A DNA stretch of 64,000 bases from Plumapathes pennacea (taxonomy: Eukaryota; Cnidaria; Anthozoa; Antipatharia; Myriopathidae): positions 35,298,355-35,362,354 of the forward strand of contig OZ038462.1 in assembly GCA_964036295.1 (NCBI GenBank), in the 5' to 3' direction. The number at the start of each line of letters is the position of its first letter. Positions within the stretch are counted from its first letter, which is position 1. A program made the translations under genes and the position numbers. The notes under the pieces are model-generated. The model was not told the origin of the DNA. It made no database searches and worked only from the letters and a program-made list of their open reading frames with translations. Below, in pieces: positions 1-14,774 of this stretch.

Positions 1-737
1 GAAGAGATAGTTACTGATACAACCAGTAAAACTTAGGGTTACTGGAGCTACAATAGGTTTGCTCTATTTAACTTTGCTTTATTGTACATGACACCATTTG
101 AAGTAGTTAAAAACCTTTAATTCATAAACAAAAGATATGCACTGGTGCAGTAGAATAATTAAGTGTGTGCATACTGAACATTATTTTGTTTGGTAGCCTA
201 AGAAAACAGGCGCCTCCTATCAATCATCTGGCATCTGTCTATTCCTACCTGATCTGACAGACTCCTGTTGGTATTTATCCACAAATCCATTCAACTAGAT
301 TTCAAAACAAAATAATATGTCACTTAAAAAGTAACACATTTAACAAATTTTAAGTACAGCTGTACTTTATGAAAGAAGTGATCAACTCGTCTAGTGTGTA
401 ATAAATTTATTTACACCTGTACCATGATGTGTTTAGAAACGAGATTAATGGACAGCTTTATATTAAGTCAACATACACATGCAGTAAATATATTGTATCA
501 CAATCATGTAAAATGGAAGGTAAACCTATAAAAGGTCACTCTTGAGACAGTTTCATTGATAACAAGGTACATGGATTCACCTTTTTGGATATCATACTGT
601 GTTCACAGTATCTCTGTACCTATAAGGAAAATATGGTTTAAATTTATCATCACTTGATTGCTACTTTTAAATGATTGCAAGAAAGACGTGTGTAAACTAT
701 CTAGCAGTTTCTGTGTATTTAAATCTTTATGGCTCAC
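1..737 (-). other. DDX11 intron continuing off the left edge
   Basis: This stretch lies 3' of the last visible DDX11 exon on the minus strand. The next exon expected in the family was not found, so it should lie to the left of the window. The sequence is AT-rich and I see no other coding signal. Confidence 0.6.
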
Positions 738-3700
738 CTTAAAAAGATTCATATTGTCCAATTGGACAGAGAAAAGAAAGTCGTTAATGGTTTGAAGCTT
801 GACTTCTGCAATCAAAGGAGGTAAATTACTGAACTGTAAGCTAACATACAGTACTTTTAAAATTAAAAATCATGAAAGTATGTTCAGACACTCACTGGAA
901 CAGGATTTGAGACAAACCTGTTTTGGTTCTGATGGCCAGTGTTTTTTGTCCTGCCAGTTCTTCTTGAAGTAAAATTGAACTTTTGGGACCTTTACTTTTC
1001 CCTAAGAAATGAATATATCGATAGAATGAATAATAGAATATCGATAGAATGAATATATATATACCTATATATATATATAGGTATCGATAATACTATTTTA
1101 ACCCACAAATATGCATAAGACACTTCACTGACCTCCCAAGCAATTCATGAAACAGCTCAAGATAAACAGGAGCTGTCTGATGTACATAAGGTTTTTTGCT
1201 TTAAACCTGGACCTGAAAGAAAGTTTTGTAAGACAAAACATGTTGTCTTTTTTTCATTTTTTATATTTTATCATTTTACTGTAAATAAGATTGCTCTTTC
1301 TAAAACTGAGCATGTATGTATATGCACAAACCACATACTGTAAGCTGGTACATAAAAGCTAGAGTCCAATACCTGTATTTGTCCAAGTACTGGGACAGCT
1401 GAGAAAATGATGCTGATATCTGAATGAAAACATAAATATCATAAACCAGTATTGCTGTGCTGTAAGCACTAATGTCATGTAGCATAAGCTGAGAAAATAT
1501 TGTGTAAAATGTGCAATGTTGCAGTTTTCTGGTTAATTAATTTTTTTGTTAGAAAACTGACACATGAAAGTATGTTATATATGATCATATATAATCGATG
1601 CACCTGGTGAACTGTATGATACCTGTGTTCCAGTGATCTCCACACTGTGAATGCTGCTAATGGTGTCAATCAGATTATGAGCTTCATCAATGATGACTAC
1701 ATTCCCTGCCAGTTTAATTCCGCATGCCTCCCTGGTGGCTTTGTGCAGCAGCAGGTTGTACGGCAGGACAACTAACTGTTGACAACAAAAACACAAATAG
1801 ATGTCTTGCTTTATTGGTCTCATTATTACTAGAGTTTATACAATATGTTGTTGAGGAGGCTATAGCTGATGAAACGTTGGCAATCTACTCATACTTGTAC
1901 ATTATAGCTACAATACCTCGTTCAGATACATGTGAGTCATTTTGAATGAGGTTATAAGACCTATTGACAGCTTGAGGGTAGTTAGAGTGATTGGAGGCAA
2001 ACTTCTCCTTTCAATACAGTCAGCTACAGAAAATGAAAATGTTGACATAGTCCAATTTACCTGAGTGGAGGGAATAGTAAGTCTTGTTCCATAGTAAGGA
2101 CATGCTTTCAGTTTTTCTCCAAGGGCCACCAGCTGTTCAATGTCTTTAACATCAGCCTTATATGTAATTGAGGGAATGTTGTAAGCTTTATTCACCACAG
2201 ATGGAAATATACAGTACAATATTTTAATGACATGGACAGGGATGTAGCTAAGAAACAAGCATGGTGGTTTAGAAATAGTGAACTACTCTGTTCAATGCCT
2301 TAATGTCAAGCTCTGCACTACAGTTAAATCTAAATTGATTCCAGTGATATGTTTAGCAACTACACCGTCCTGCAGATTGTTTTAGCAAAAGTAAAAATTA
2401 GTTGCATTGTTATCATACAAAAATAATAATATTGGAAATTTAATATTCCAGTCACCCATGAAATATATTTAGTTACCAGTGCATGGTCCTTAAATGTTTG
2501 CAGCTGTTTGTGATCAAGAAAAGGACATCCACTGGCAGCCTTCTTCCTCTTTACTGGTTTCTCTCCATCTTTCCTCTTTTCTAAGAAAATTGTTGAAAGA
2601 TTTTTTCAGAGGAGTTTTATGTGCCTACATGCATTGGGGCAAAGGCCAAGAATACTGTACAAGTACAAAGCGGAGCTAGCGTAAAAAAAGTGTGCATGTT
2701 CTGCAGGGAAGAAATTAATACAAATTAAAAGAGAAATATTATTTAATATAAAAATTACATTTTTGCGAACCTTTCCTTTTATTCTTCTGCAGCTCAAGAC
2801 ACCGGTCATTGATTCTGTTGATACTTTTGAGTTTCTTCACATCTCCATTTACACACAAGTTCTGTGGCACAAACAAAGTTTCCAAAGTTGAGTCTTTTTC
2901 ATCAAGCAGGGAAAGGCCAAATAAGGATGTATTTTTAGAAGAATAATCATGTTTTCACTCGCCTGTCTTGAACCAAGAGAGGTAACCCTGGTGTCGTCAC
3001 TGAAAGGACTTTTTTGAACTTCTCGCACAAACTGAGCAAGTTGAGAATGTGTTCGACTGCAGTAATAAATCTGTCAATAAAAACAACAAACAAATGATCA
3101 ACACAGTGAACTAAATTATACTAAATTGTACTAAATTGTACAGCAAAATAAAATATGACAAAAACAGACAGACCTTCATACAGTGGAACCCTGTTAATAC
3201 CACCACCAACGGGCCAAAAAATACTGGTCGTATTAAGGGGGTAAGGTCAAGTTTTGTAGCTGGCCTCTTTTATATGATGTCATGAGAGGTATGATGAAAT
3301 TTCACTTCCCTATTGACTGTCTGGGAGCATCCAGAACACAGATGCAATTTATTGCAACAGAACTAAGAGTTATTGAAACAGGAACAAAATGCTACAAATT
3401 TCTTGTTTTGAAATAAAGCTCTCAAGCTCTCCATTTTGTTTGGTCGTATTAATAAATATGATGACAACATACACAAACCTTCACACAGTGTGGCTCCTCT
3501 TCTTGTTCTTCATCAGAACTAATAAATATAAGAATTTGTAATATTATTACAAGATCAAGATATCAAATGCAGCCAAGTATACAATAGACATATTGAGAGG
3601 ACAACAGAACATCAACCAACCAATAACAAAACACAACGGAGCCAAATTGACCAACCATAAGATGACAAAACGGACCAATCACATGAACGACCAGAGACTT

Positions 3701-5573
3701 AAGTACCACCATCTGACGGAACCTCTTCACTCGACTCTGAATTAGATGACTTTTGCTCAGGGAGTCGAAATGTCAGTCACCAACAACAGTCTTCCTGAAG
3801 ACTATTGTACTGTATTTTATTCTTCAGTGCACTACAGAACAGTACCTTGAATTTTTCGCTTCTTCATCTTCACTGTGATAATCAGCCACAACAATGTCGG
3901 CATCTGGATCTTCTGGTTTCCTTTTGCCTAAAATATCTTCAATTTCAATATTGATCTTTGCTTCATTTTTGTCCTCCTCTGTTGAAGTATCACTATGCTA
4001 AGGAGAGAAAATAAATAAAAGAGGATTTGCGTCCATGGAAAAGGAGTATGCTGGTATAGTACATGTGAATTGTCTTCATGACATGTTGGATACAAAAAAA
4101 AAAAAAAAAAGCTAGCCGGAGTTCTATACCTTCCTCTTTCCCTTCACAGCAAAGCCTGGCCGGGTTTGATTTCGTATCTCCTGAAGCTTCAGTTTTTGTT
4201 TGAGTAGCCTCGCCTGCTCCTCCTGAAATGCAACCAAATGTGTTTGTCCACCTCTCTGTGTTGTTGTAATAATAGTATTGTTGTTGTTGTTTACTTAAAA
4301 AAGATCCCTGCCTGATTCTTCACAAGAGAGGCTGTATGAGTGAAGTGGAAAGAATATTCTCTCCACTTCATTGCTACTTAAATCAGGCAACATTAAAAAT
4401 ACTTTATACAAGTATGTCCATACCTTTGCTCTGTCTTTCATTTCTCTTTTTGCCTTCTGCTCAGCAAATTCCTGTACCCAGTCAGGCTCTACAGATGTAT
4501 ATTTAGACAAGAAGGAATTCAATAATCTAAGGCCCTTCAGACGCCAACTTTTCATAAACCAAACTCATTTTCTTTAAAGCAAATCTGATGTGTATTGTTT
4601 GGCTTATAAAAATTTCACCATCTGAACTTGGTCTAGGTTTATAAAATTATGTTATTGTATACCTGAGGTTGTTTCTTTTGTGTCTTGTCTCTTTGGAACA
4701 CTGGAAAGGAGAATATTTGTTCTTTTTAAGCTGTAAACTTGGTTATTTATTCAACATATGACACTATTGTTTTGCTCACTTGTGGTCCATAGATTGTTCA
4801 GGTGACAATACTTTGTTCATCTCCTCTTGCTTCTTCTCTTCATAGTCTTTTAACCATGTCAGAGAACCACAGATAAGGCTCATTGATTTGCCCTGTTAAG
4901 AATGACATGTTTTATCACTATATTCTTTTATGCAGTTAATGCTGTGAGAACATGAGATCCTATGGGGAGAGGGTGGGGAGACCAACATTTTTGGTACACT
5001 GGTGTGAACTAAAAATTGATCTGGGTATATGGTTAAAAAGTTTGAAAAAGTGTACAGGTGGGATTTGACACTCTTATTTCATCCCCCCTCCCCTCCCCTC
5101 CCCCCCCCCCCCCCCCCCAAAAAAAAAAGAAAAAGAAAAGAAAAACTCACACTGTACCCTTTATTGTATTAAATCTTGTACAGTAAATGTAGAAATATAA
5201 ACTGTACAAAGTCAATAAAAGTTATGACTGTATTAATTTGTGAATCTTGTACAGTATATGTAGAAACATAAAATGTACAAGTTCAATAAAAGTGATGACT
5301 GTATTACTTATGATTTGTTTGCTTTTGTTGGGGATGTTGCAACCTCGTTATCACCATACTGATACAGTGATCTCTTACAGCTCCAAAAGTTTCTGCAGGT
5401 TTTTTGTACATATTCCACTTGATCCAGCTTACCGTGCCTGTTGGACTCTCAAATATCCCTACACCGCCATCCTTCAAGACTTGGTAGAGGTGTTTCATGA
5501 ACTCTTCCTGGATATCATACGGCGGGAATGGAAATGGAAACAAATCTGGCGCTATCAAACACGAAGATTCCAT
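738..5573 (-). CDS. DDX11: DDX11/CHL1-type DEAH helicase, N-terminal 16 exons (partial)
   Basis: Superfamily 2 iron-sulfur DNA helicase, which in the known family acts in sister-chromatid cohesion and fork stability in the nucleus. Coding exons in gene order: 5573-5433, 4892-4780, 4700-4663, 4488-4424, 4222-4130, 3997-3846, 3518-3479, 3070-2963, 2861-2771, 2580-2477, 2156-2061, 1775-1623, 1419-1373, 1212-1133, 1001-918, 805-738. Phases agree at every junction, giving 491 codons without a stop. The opening [13 protein letters not shown] segment and GTGKS Walker A (residues 46-50) start the helicase domain. Motif Ia is [11 protein letters not shown]. Four cysteines at about 253, 271, 299 and 334 fit the Fe-S cluster, and DEAH is at 377-380. 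The exon ending at 2963 is followed by a GC donor. Residues after motif II up to [17 protein letters not shown] also match DDX11. The C-terminal half lies outside the window. The start is the first ATG before the FPFP segment. Confidence 0.93.
1018..1085. repeat. AT-rich short repeat with TATCGATAGAATGAATA units
   Basis: Within a DDX11 intron. Units of TATCGATAGAATGAATA repeat imperfectly and end in a self-complementary run of TATATATACCTATATATATA. No function is evident. Confidence 0.5.
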
Positions 5574-6083
5574 GATTTCTTCTTTACGGGATCACACAGA
5601 TGTGGAAATTTCGAGCCTCTGAAAATGTAAGCCGATGTTCGCCAATCTTTAGCTTCGTTATGCTCCGCGTTGGTCCGGATCTTCGCTCAGATCAGCTCAC
5701 AAATCCAGAACAGACATGCCCGCAGCAGCCGTCCATGTTGTTTTCTATTTCGCGCCATCAAATACAGCCTCAATTCCAGGTGACAGTTTTTAAAGATGAG
5801 GGAGGAGAAGGGTAGAATGTATTCTGAATATATGGACTTAGCCTGGACGATCATATTTTACACACTGATTATAATAGATCTAGCTATAAAAATGTGTGTC
5901 ACTCAAATGAACGAAACAATATAGAAATTATGCGCGAGAAAATACGAAAAGCTGAGCCACTGGTTACGACCCCCAGCCCTCCCGTGCAAGGTAGTTTTCG
6001 ACACTCGTTTTGTTCAGCTTCAGGTCGGCGGAAGAGACGGTTGTCGGTGCTACTACATTTCTGCGCTGAATTTGATCTGCATT
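5574..6083. promoter_or_regulatory. Shared divergent promoter gap, DDX11 / DRAM-like gene
   Basis: About 510 bases separate the DDX11 start codon (minus) and the DRAM-like start codon (plus), the usual layout of a bidirectional promoter. No TATA box stands out. Both 5' UTRs must lie here. The regulatory role is inferred from spacing only. Confidence 0.5.
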
Positions 6084-8355
6084 ATGTGTGCCCGTCGTTG
6101 TGGCTTGGGTGGTCTGCCTCTTCTACTGCTTTTCCTGTCGGTATCCACGTTTATCATCTCTTACACTATCTCTGTGTACCGAAAAGATGTGAAGCCATGG
6201 TTTCCGACCATCAGTCAAACTGCCGACCACACGCCAGAAAGTAACGTATTTGGGCTGTTGTTCAACTTCTCTGCATTCCTATCTGCAATCACGATGTTTG
6301 TCAGGTACTTGCAAATTCGACACGATGCCGATTGGAACGAACCAGACAGACCTGCTCTTTTGAAGTTGAATCGTGCCGCCATTGTGCTTGGATTGCTGTC
6401 TTCTTTTGGAGCCAGTTTAGTGGCAAACTTCCAGGTAAATTAGCAGCATTCTCTTCTTTTATGTGGTCCTTTTGCGTGATATGCATTTAGAGTAAACTAA
6501 TATTTAACACGGAGGTAGCAAGGAATTAGCAAGAAACAGGAAGTTCCTATACAAATAGAGATTAATATTCCATATTTGAAAACAGCACGATAGGTATAGC
6601 TACTGCAGTACATTACAAGTTGAATTGTGGTTACGGTTGGTAACTCCAGCAGACTCTAACTTTTGAGGCTGAACCTTTCCATCTTGATAAAAAGAGCTTT
6701 CAGTTTCAAGAGGGTGACCCCATATTTTTGTTCACTGCTGAACAGCTGTAATTTATACATGTACAGTAGTTCATAGGGTTGGGTTGAACATTGGCATCCA
6801 GTTGTGGATCCTTTTAGAAATACGTGTTGATTTCTTTTTTGTATTTTTTTTTGTTTTTAACAGAAGCCATTATTGCTCACTGCATCCTAAGCAAATAATG
6901 TTTTACTTTATAAATTACATTTTTTCCAGGAGTGTAACAAATTCAAAACTGAAAGCGAGAGTTGCTTGTTTGTCTCGGAAATATTTTAATTTAGCAAATA
7001 TATTAGTTATGTTTTCCAGGTCACACGGTTGTAAATAGTGGGAAAGGTTATCTTGCACAAAGGCACTCTGAAATAGCTTCGAAAATTAGCGAAAACTTGC
7101 GACTGATGAAATACACAGAAACTGTTTGCAATTTATTAGCATACTGTAGTCAACTGTGTATATTAAAAACTCACCAGTTCCTGAAAGTCGTAGTTTTAGT
7201 TCTTTTCCAGCAAATGAAACAAAACCCCAAACATCATTGTCTATGTTATCCTTCAGTGATTTCAAAATATAGAGCACAGCCCTCATACAGTTCAAAAATT
7301 CCAATCTCCATTGTATTGGGCACCCTCGGCGATCTTGTCAAATTTAGATCATCCTGTAAACGTCAGTGTAAAATTTGCCATGGCGATTGTTCTATTTCCA
7401 CCAACTGTATTTGGCTGATCCTTTCTGAAGAAGTATCTGAGTTTTAACACAATAATGTGTTCAGGTTGGCTTGTTGATGCTTTAAAGAAATCATTTCACT
7501 CCTTTTATGGCTAGCAGGCTTGCCTTCCATGTAATGGCAAAATATCTGGGCCGATTACAGCCATCAGTCAAACTGCTTGACCTTATATCATTCTGTATCT
7601 TGTTGTATATACCGTAAAGAATTAAACATGGGTGCTTAGTAACTGTGCCTGGAGGTAATTCACCAGACAGACTGACGAACATTAAATTTTGAGATGGCGA
7701 CCCACTTGGAGTCTCGAAAAAGTGTGATACTACACCATTTGCGTCGTGATTTTTCCCTTTCAGAGCTCAGAGATTATGAAGTTAGCAGGGCCAGCTATAT
7801 ACAGGGTAGCATCCATTTTGGATTGTTTTAGTGAAGTTGAGCTGGTGTCTGCAACAAAGTATGCTTTGAATTTTTCTTTCCTTATAGGACAATAATTTGA
7901 CAGTTGTTCACATGGTAGGGGCCCTCGCAGTGTTCATCTGCGGAATTATCTACTGCTCGCTACAAGCCTTGATCACCTACAAGATGAAGAACTGTGGGCT
8001 TAACACAAGTGCTCTGCTTTTGATAAGACTGGTTCTCCTCATTTTGATGACAACATTCTTTATAGTTTTTTTTGCTACCATGTCTGCTGCTGGAAAGAGC
8101 CCACTGACCAAGTATAAAGGACAAAATGCATCACATCCAGCCCAGTGGGACAAGAATGACAAAGGATACATTTCTCATGTTACATCTGATGTGTCTGAGT
8201 GGCTGATGGCATTGTGTCTTCTTGGTTTCATTTCTACCTTTTTTGGAGAGTTTAAGTCAGTCAGGATGAGGATTGTGGTTTCACGGAATTCTCAGAGGAC
8301 AGTGCCACTCGCAATCTCTGGGGACGAGTCGCTAACAGCCCCACTTCCTTTGTGA
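6084..8355 (+). CDS. DRAM-family (Frag1/DRAM/Sfk1) six-pass membrane protein
   Basis: Two coding exons, 6084-6434 and 7888-8355, join in phase 0 (donor GTAAAT, acceptor TTATAG) to encode 272 residues, close to vertebrate DRAM2. Six hydrophobic segments are visible, at about 10-32, 55-77, 93-115, 124-146, 155-178 and 213-235. Family signatures include the PWFPTISQTADHTPES loop after helix 1, VRYLQIRH, a KLNRAAIVLGLLSSFGASLVANFQ-like helix 3, and DKGYISHV before helix 6. Known relatives are damage-regulated autophagy modulators in lysosomal or other membranes; the exact paralogue cannot be fixed. I chose the ATG at 6084; the codon four before it in frame is TTG. A partial copy of exon 1 and its intron is at 43.8 kb. 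Confidence 0.88.
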
Positions 8356-9010
8356 ACATTATCATGAGAATATACAGAGTCCAAAGAGGCTGTACAGTAA
8401 CTGCACAGTCAAGGTATGTAGTGAGACAGATTGAAGACACTGTATTTTCTGCATAATTCTAAAGTATATAATATGTATAGATGCCAAGCAGTTTAAAAAC
8501 TGTTTTATATGGGATAAAAAGGTTGATTAATCTGTAAAGCAAACGTTATCTTGGGCAACATTAAAGGGAAACATGGCCACTACTATAGCTAATGTGTACA
8601 TTAATGTACATTATGTATATATTCAGCCTCTATGGACTAAAATCTAAACCATGGAAGCCTGGTACAGTAAATGTGTGACTTGTATGAGGGCTTGTAACTT
8701 GCATCGAATATATTCCAACAAAAGGATATGAACATTTGGTTGATACTTTATTGAAAGCCATTACAGGATGGTTTTATTATATTACTGCATGTCTGAGGAA
8801 TAGTTTCATCACTAAGTTGTAGCACTTCTTTTCTGTGTGGGTCTTAACAAAACCATATTGCAAAACAGTTAACACTTACAACGTAAAAAGTGCACAGCAT
8901 TGGTACAAAAAGGGTGACAGCCAACTCACATTATTTCAGTAAAAACTCCCATGATTTTACTTAAATTCGATTATCCTTTTTTAAGACAATAACTGTACCT
9001 ACCAAAATAT
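8356..9010. other. 3' flank of the DRAM-like gene, no further gene seen
   Basis: Presumed 3' UTR and intergenic DNA. Bases 8611-8723 resemble 55903-56015, so this flank contains a dispersed repeat or duplicated segment. No other ORF is convincing. Confidence 0.5.
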
Positions 9011-10294
<1,284 letters not shown>

Positions 10295-10567
10295 ATGAGG
10301 TTGTCCATGTACTGCGTGATACAGATATCGTACAAGAAACTATTAAGAGATCTCGAGGCTTCAAAACTTCTACCACATTTCTTCCAAGAGCAGATTTTCA
10401 GCCTGGATGATATGGAAGAAATAAAGGCAGAGACCACCAGAAAAAAGCAAGTGGAGAAGATTTTGCAACTGTTGCTGAGGTCAAGAAACGAGACTGCCCA
10501 TCTTTATTGAAGCTCTGGCAGGAGTCATATCCGTATCTGGCTGAGAAGCTGCTGCACGCTGCCTCAA
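10295..10567 (+). pseudogene. CARD exon, divergent copy broken by frameshifts
   Basis: The frame from ATG 10295 reads SYKKLLRDLEASKLLPHFF then SLDDMEEIKAETTRKKQVEKILQLLLRS, clearly related to the CARD exons at 26370, 48423, 58377 and 60054. Against those copies it has a deletion of about five bases near 10495 (ending the frame at 10510) and a one-base insertion near 10525. The homologous tail QESYPYLAEKL is in another frame. A donor-like GTAAGT begins at 10568, where the other copies have theirs. It is the most diverged member and probably an old pseudogene, unless the indels are assembly errors. Confidence 0.75.
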
Positions 10568-11820
10568 GTAAGTATAGTTTGTCTTGTGAGATTGAGGGGG
10601 CGAGAAAAGACTATTACCCGACAACTGGAGTTTCGAGCAACTGTCTGGAGTCTTTTTCAGAGTCGCAATTGGAGGTCGCCATTTTTAGGTGGCAGTGTAG
10701 TGGGCAAAAATGCCCCCCAATGTTTTGCCTCCCCGGGCATTTCATCCCAGGCAAAAATGCTCTAGCTAAAGTTTCCCCCCCCCCTGGGCTAAAATGCCCG
10801 GCGTTCAGAAAGGTCGTTTCAGTAGTTGCTAATAACTCTAGCCAAACAAGGATACTTAAATACAAACAAAGGCATATTCAAAAAGGTTAGCATAATACCA
10901 GGACTATTCTAAGGCGTCATAAAAGAGAATTATTCAGTTGCGCCAAAATGTGACACCGATTCCGGACTTTCTTATCTTACTCCACAGGGAGCGTGCACCT
11001 TCCGTGACAAGCGTCACGCTGGTTGACCACGGCGTCTGTTTAACACCTCCTCTAACGCAAGGGGAGGGCGAATGGAGAGAAAAGAAAACACGCAAAAAAA
11101 ATTAAAAATTAAAAAATTAAAAAAATAGAACTCAGGGGAGAGGGGGAAGGAGGGTACTACCCTCCTCACTTTTTTATATTCTTTCCCTTCCATTTCGAGA
11201 ACTTTGAAATTCAGGTTTGCAGTTTGCTTTGAAACTTTTCTAAAATAAATTGTGGGCTGCCTGCGATTTCTCTGTCATTGATTGTCTTGGCATTTCCGAG
11301 GGCAAAACCTTTGTCATCTTCGACAGCAAATTTCAAATTGCTGTTTTGATAGTCTTTCGGGCAAGCTATTATTTAAAAGGTTCGTTCTTTTATTTTGCTT
11401 AATCATATTGTAACCAACACTGATCACTGTGTTGCGTTTAGTTAGTGATTACAATACAATACGTGTCTGAATCTATTGAGTCACAACTCAGATATCTTTG
11501 GAATATCCGTTTAGTACAATACTTGATTATTATTGTGAACTAGCCTTTCTTTATTGTTTCGCCTTTTTGTATAGCCTTTGTTCTACTGTATAACTGTACG
11601 TTTACTTTAGACTTGTGAAGGGGATTTCTGAGGTTCCTCGTAGCGTTCAGACCATTTGTAATTAAAGTGTTATGTTAGTGACCTGTGAGTTCGTTCTACA
11701 AATGTGTACCGTTTTGGACAATCTGGCTTTCGCCTATGATAAGTCAATTGTATCCGACATGATATGTCAAGTTACAATTGCTAATCAAAGTACAATAATC
11801 ATATTAAACACGAAGACGCG
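10568..11820. other. Noncoding, nothing recognised
   Basis: Includes a short patch (about 10690-10800) with repeated GCAAAAATGCC/GGGCATTTT motifs in both orientations, probably a mobile-element relic. No supported gene. Confidence 0.4.
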
Positions 11821-11830
11821 CTATAAAAGG
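11821..11830 (+). promoter_or_regulatory. TATA-box-like CTATAAAAGG
   Basis: A strong TATA match preceded by GACGCG and followed 55 bases later by an ATG at 11876 in good context (CCAAAATGGC). A nearly identical GCGCTATAAAAGGGA block lies on the minus strand near 13005-13022. No gene downstream was recognised. Confidence 0.4.
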
Positions 11831-11875
11831 GAATGCTCCGCCCATAATTAGTATTCAAACTGTGAACTGACCAAA

Positions 11876-11938
11876 ATGGCTGCCAACGGTCAAAATGCTC
11901 TCCGAGAAATTCAAATAAAAACTAACAATCTGCCTTGA
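11876..11938 (+). CDS. Short ORF (20 aa) behind the TATA-like box
   Basis: ATG in AAAATGGC context, encoding MAANGQNALREIQIKTNNLP then TGA. It could be the beginning of a decayed gene or chance. No donor site is seen inside it. Function unknown. Confidence 0.2.
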   Translation: MAANGQNALREIQIKTNNLP

Positions 11939-14774
11939 TTTCCTCTCTTAGAATAAAGAAATGGAAGCTCTCTACTGATTATAACGCATCTGTGAAGTTT
12001 TACGCCCGTTTATTGACTTTTTACATCACTGGGAGAACAGCCGTTGTACGGTTCAAATTTCGCGCTTCGAACTTCTTCGTCTCCGGGTTCTCCCTCGGTA
12101 TTCTGAGTCTTCTATCGCTAGATATGCTAAGGAGCAGTGTTTTCATGATATTATGCGCGGACATCAAATTGTAATTGCGCAAAAATAATGGCGTAACATT
12201 GTGTTGAGGAACGAGAGTTATAATTATCGCTCGATCAACGCTACAGCGACAGTTGTGGCTTCCATTTCTCTTCGGCAACAACTCTTGGGCAAACTCTTTG
12301 CTCTCCTGGTTTTGTTTTTCTCGATGTGGCGACCAGTAATCATTCTACAGCAGAGAGGAAACGTCGATCGGCTGAAGAACACCGCGGGTTATAGTTTTCG
12401 ATCAACATCAAGCTGAGCCACAAGAGAATCATTTCATGGCGATTTTTTGACGGATTTTAAAATTCAGTGGACGGAATATCGACAAGAATTTATCGCTAGA
12501 TGTGTTCGGTGGGATTTGATGGAGTTCTGACCATTCTGAACGTATTTATCGGGCTTCGAGCTAAGACCGTTGGTAATCGGAAACTCCAGCCGTGTTGTTT
12601 TCACACGGCTTCCCTTCCGAGAAAAGCTGGCTAAAAATCCCACCAGAGACACAGGTAATCCGGGTAAGCGTTAATCTAGGCTTTACTTTATTCATTGTAA
12701 TCGTTTACTTGCGGTCTTGTGAAATTTCCATGTACATTTGCGTCGGCTCGGCGCCTGTGTCGTAAAATTTATTTTGAAGTGGCAGACGTTGACCTTTTCT
12801 GTATACTGTATAACCTCAGCATCGCATTCCTCCATCATTTCAACATCCGAATTCTTATATTTACGACGGTATGTCCTGAACTCTACAGATTCACACGTAT
12901 AATGGCAAATGACGGAACAATTTTTATTTCACAGAGAGATCCCATAAGAGCGTCCGATACGGACGGCGGTTGATTGACAAGTGAGCCCAGGTCTTCCCAG
13001 GGAAGGTCCCTTTTATAGCGCGCCTTGGTGTTTAAGGGTCGCAACTTGTGCTTTTCCCACTTAACTGGAAATGTTTTTTTTACAATGATGACTTGCAGAA
13101 AGTCCTGGCCAAGCGGTTTTGATGGTGCGACTATATATAAAATTATTTTCCTACCCCGTTTCCTGTCACGTCTTTGCTGGGTGTCTACTTCACCGAAAAC
13201 AGTCCGTAGGGCAAGACATGACACATGCGCCTTTGGAGCGCAGTGAAATGAAAAAGTGCACTATAAATATTCAATAATTTTACAGAATATTAGACAAACG
13301 AGAGTCAGGTTCACACATTATAAAGCACTGTATGCTATGAGACAAGAGAAGAGCATCAGTTTAGTACTGTATTGACATTCTTATCTTAAAAAAGTCTCAT
13401 TTCCCATGTCATAAATTAAAACTAACTCTCCTAATCACAGAAAGATACTTTTTCCAGTTGGACTTAGTGAACTTCATGTTTGTCTTGATATTTAGGGACC
13501 TATGAAAAACAAAACAAGCATCAAAGTCTATAATTTAAAAAGTGTGTTCTGCAGCTGGAGATAGATGGGTGGGCGGGGAAGCAGCTTGTGTTGGGGTAAC
13601 AGTTTAGACAATAAATATCTCACCAGAAATTAATGTCATGCAGCTGCATGGAAAAAAAACTTGTTCAAAAGAAAACTTAATAAAATATCATTGCTCATTC
13701 TATCTGAGAAAAGGAAGAAATTAATGTTTAGTAAAGTGCTGGCTTATATAAAATGAAACTAACTGTGGTAAATGCAAATTGACTTGTTTGGCTGTTATGA
13801 TAATTATTATGTACAGTATCTTTGCAAATAAATTTTGACCTTCAGTCCACTGAAGGCATTGACTTCATAAACTTGTTTAGATCATGGCAATTTCTTTCTG
13901 CCCACACCACTACTACTAACACAGATCTCTTCTGAGCATTACTTTATACATGGTAATGTATAAAGTACAGCTAAACTGCTAATTCAAAAATGCAAAAGGA
14001 AATGCAGCAATAAATTATAAATTCTTTTCCTGATGCCAAATTGACAAAATAATCATTCATAACAATTTCTAGTTTACTAAACATCATTCTGTTTATTTAT
14101 ATATAATACATTTTATAATAGTATATGTACTATAATAATTTATAGCAAAGGGAAGGGGGGCTTTAAGAAGTAAATACAAGCAAAGATTGTATTGTTATGG
14201 AAAGTAGTGGCAGGGTTTTGGAAAGTTTAGCCCAGCATAAAAACACAGTTCAAATAACATTTGACTTATAGTACTTATACAGTGGTAGACAGCTAGTACA
14301 TGATAAAAACAGCCAAGCAGTTAGAAAAAAAAAAAAACTGCCTCTCACAAGATTTTGCACTGTATAATTTCACAGAGGACAAATATTTTGATCTGTTCTT
14401 TGATAAACTGAAATGGTTTCTAGTGCTGCAATTTTAGTAAACACAGTTCTCTCTACAATCAAATGCACAGAAACGCCAAATTTTTCTGTGTGAGTGATAT
14501 GTTGTGATTTTGTCTGTAAAGCAAGTTGTTAAGTGACAAATTAACCTCTGCACTGTATGACACTGGAAGTCGAATTAACTGTCAAGACTCAAACGGTCAA
14601 AACAGTTTTCTGTCGTGAAAATATATAGCATCACAACAACAAAGTTTTATCGCGGCCACAAAATGTCCGATAAGCTCGAAGCAATGCATAACGGACGTGT
14701 TGAGTGAACAAAGTAAATAGACGTGTCTTACCTGCCCTTGGAGCTATCGGTTGGCCTTCAAGCACTATTTTAGC
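11939..14774. other. Noncoding, nothing recognised
   Basis: Several short ORFs in both strands overlap one another without domain resemblance. Near 13005-13022 the minus strand holds a second GCGCTATAAAAGGGA box facing left. The interval is otherwise AT-rich and featureless. Confidence 0.4.

Noticed and set aside
5247..5630. 127-codon plus-strand ORF
   Set aside because: Antisense to DDX11 exon 1, which carries the helicase motifs.
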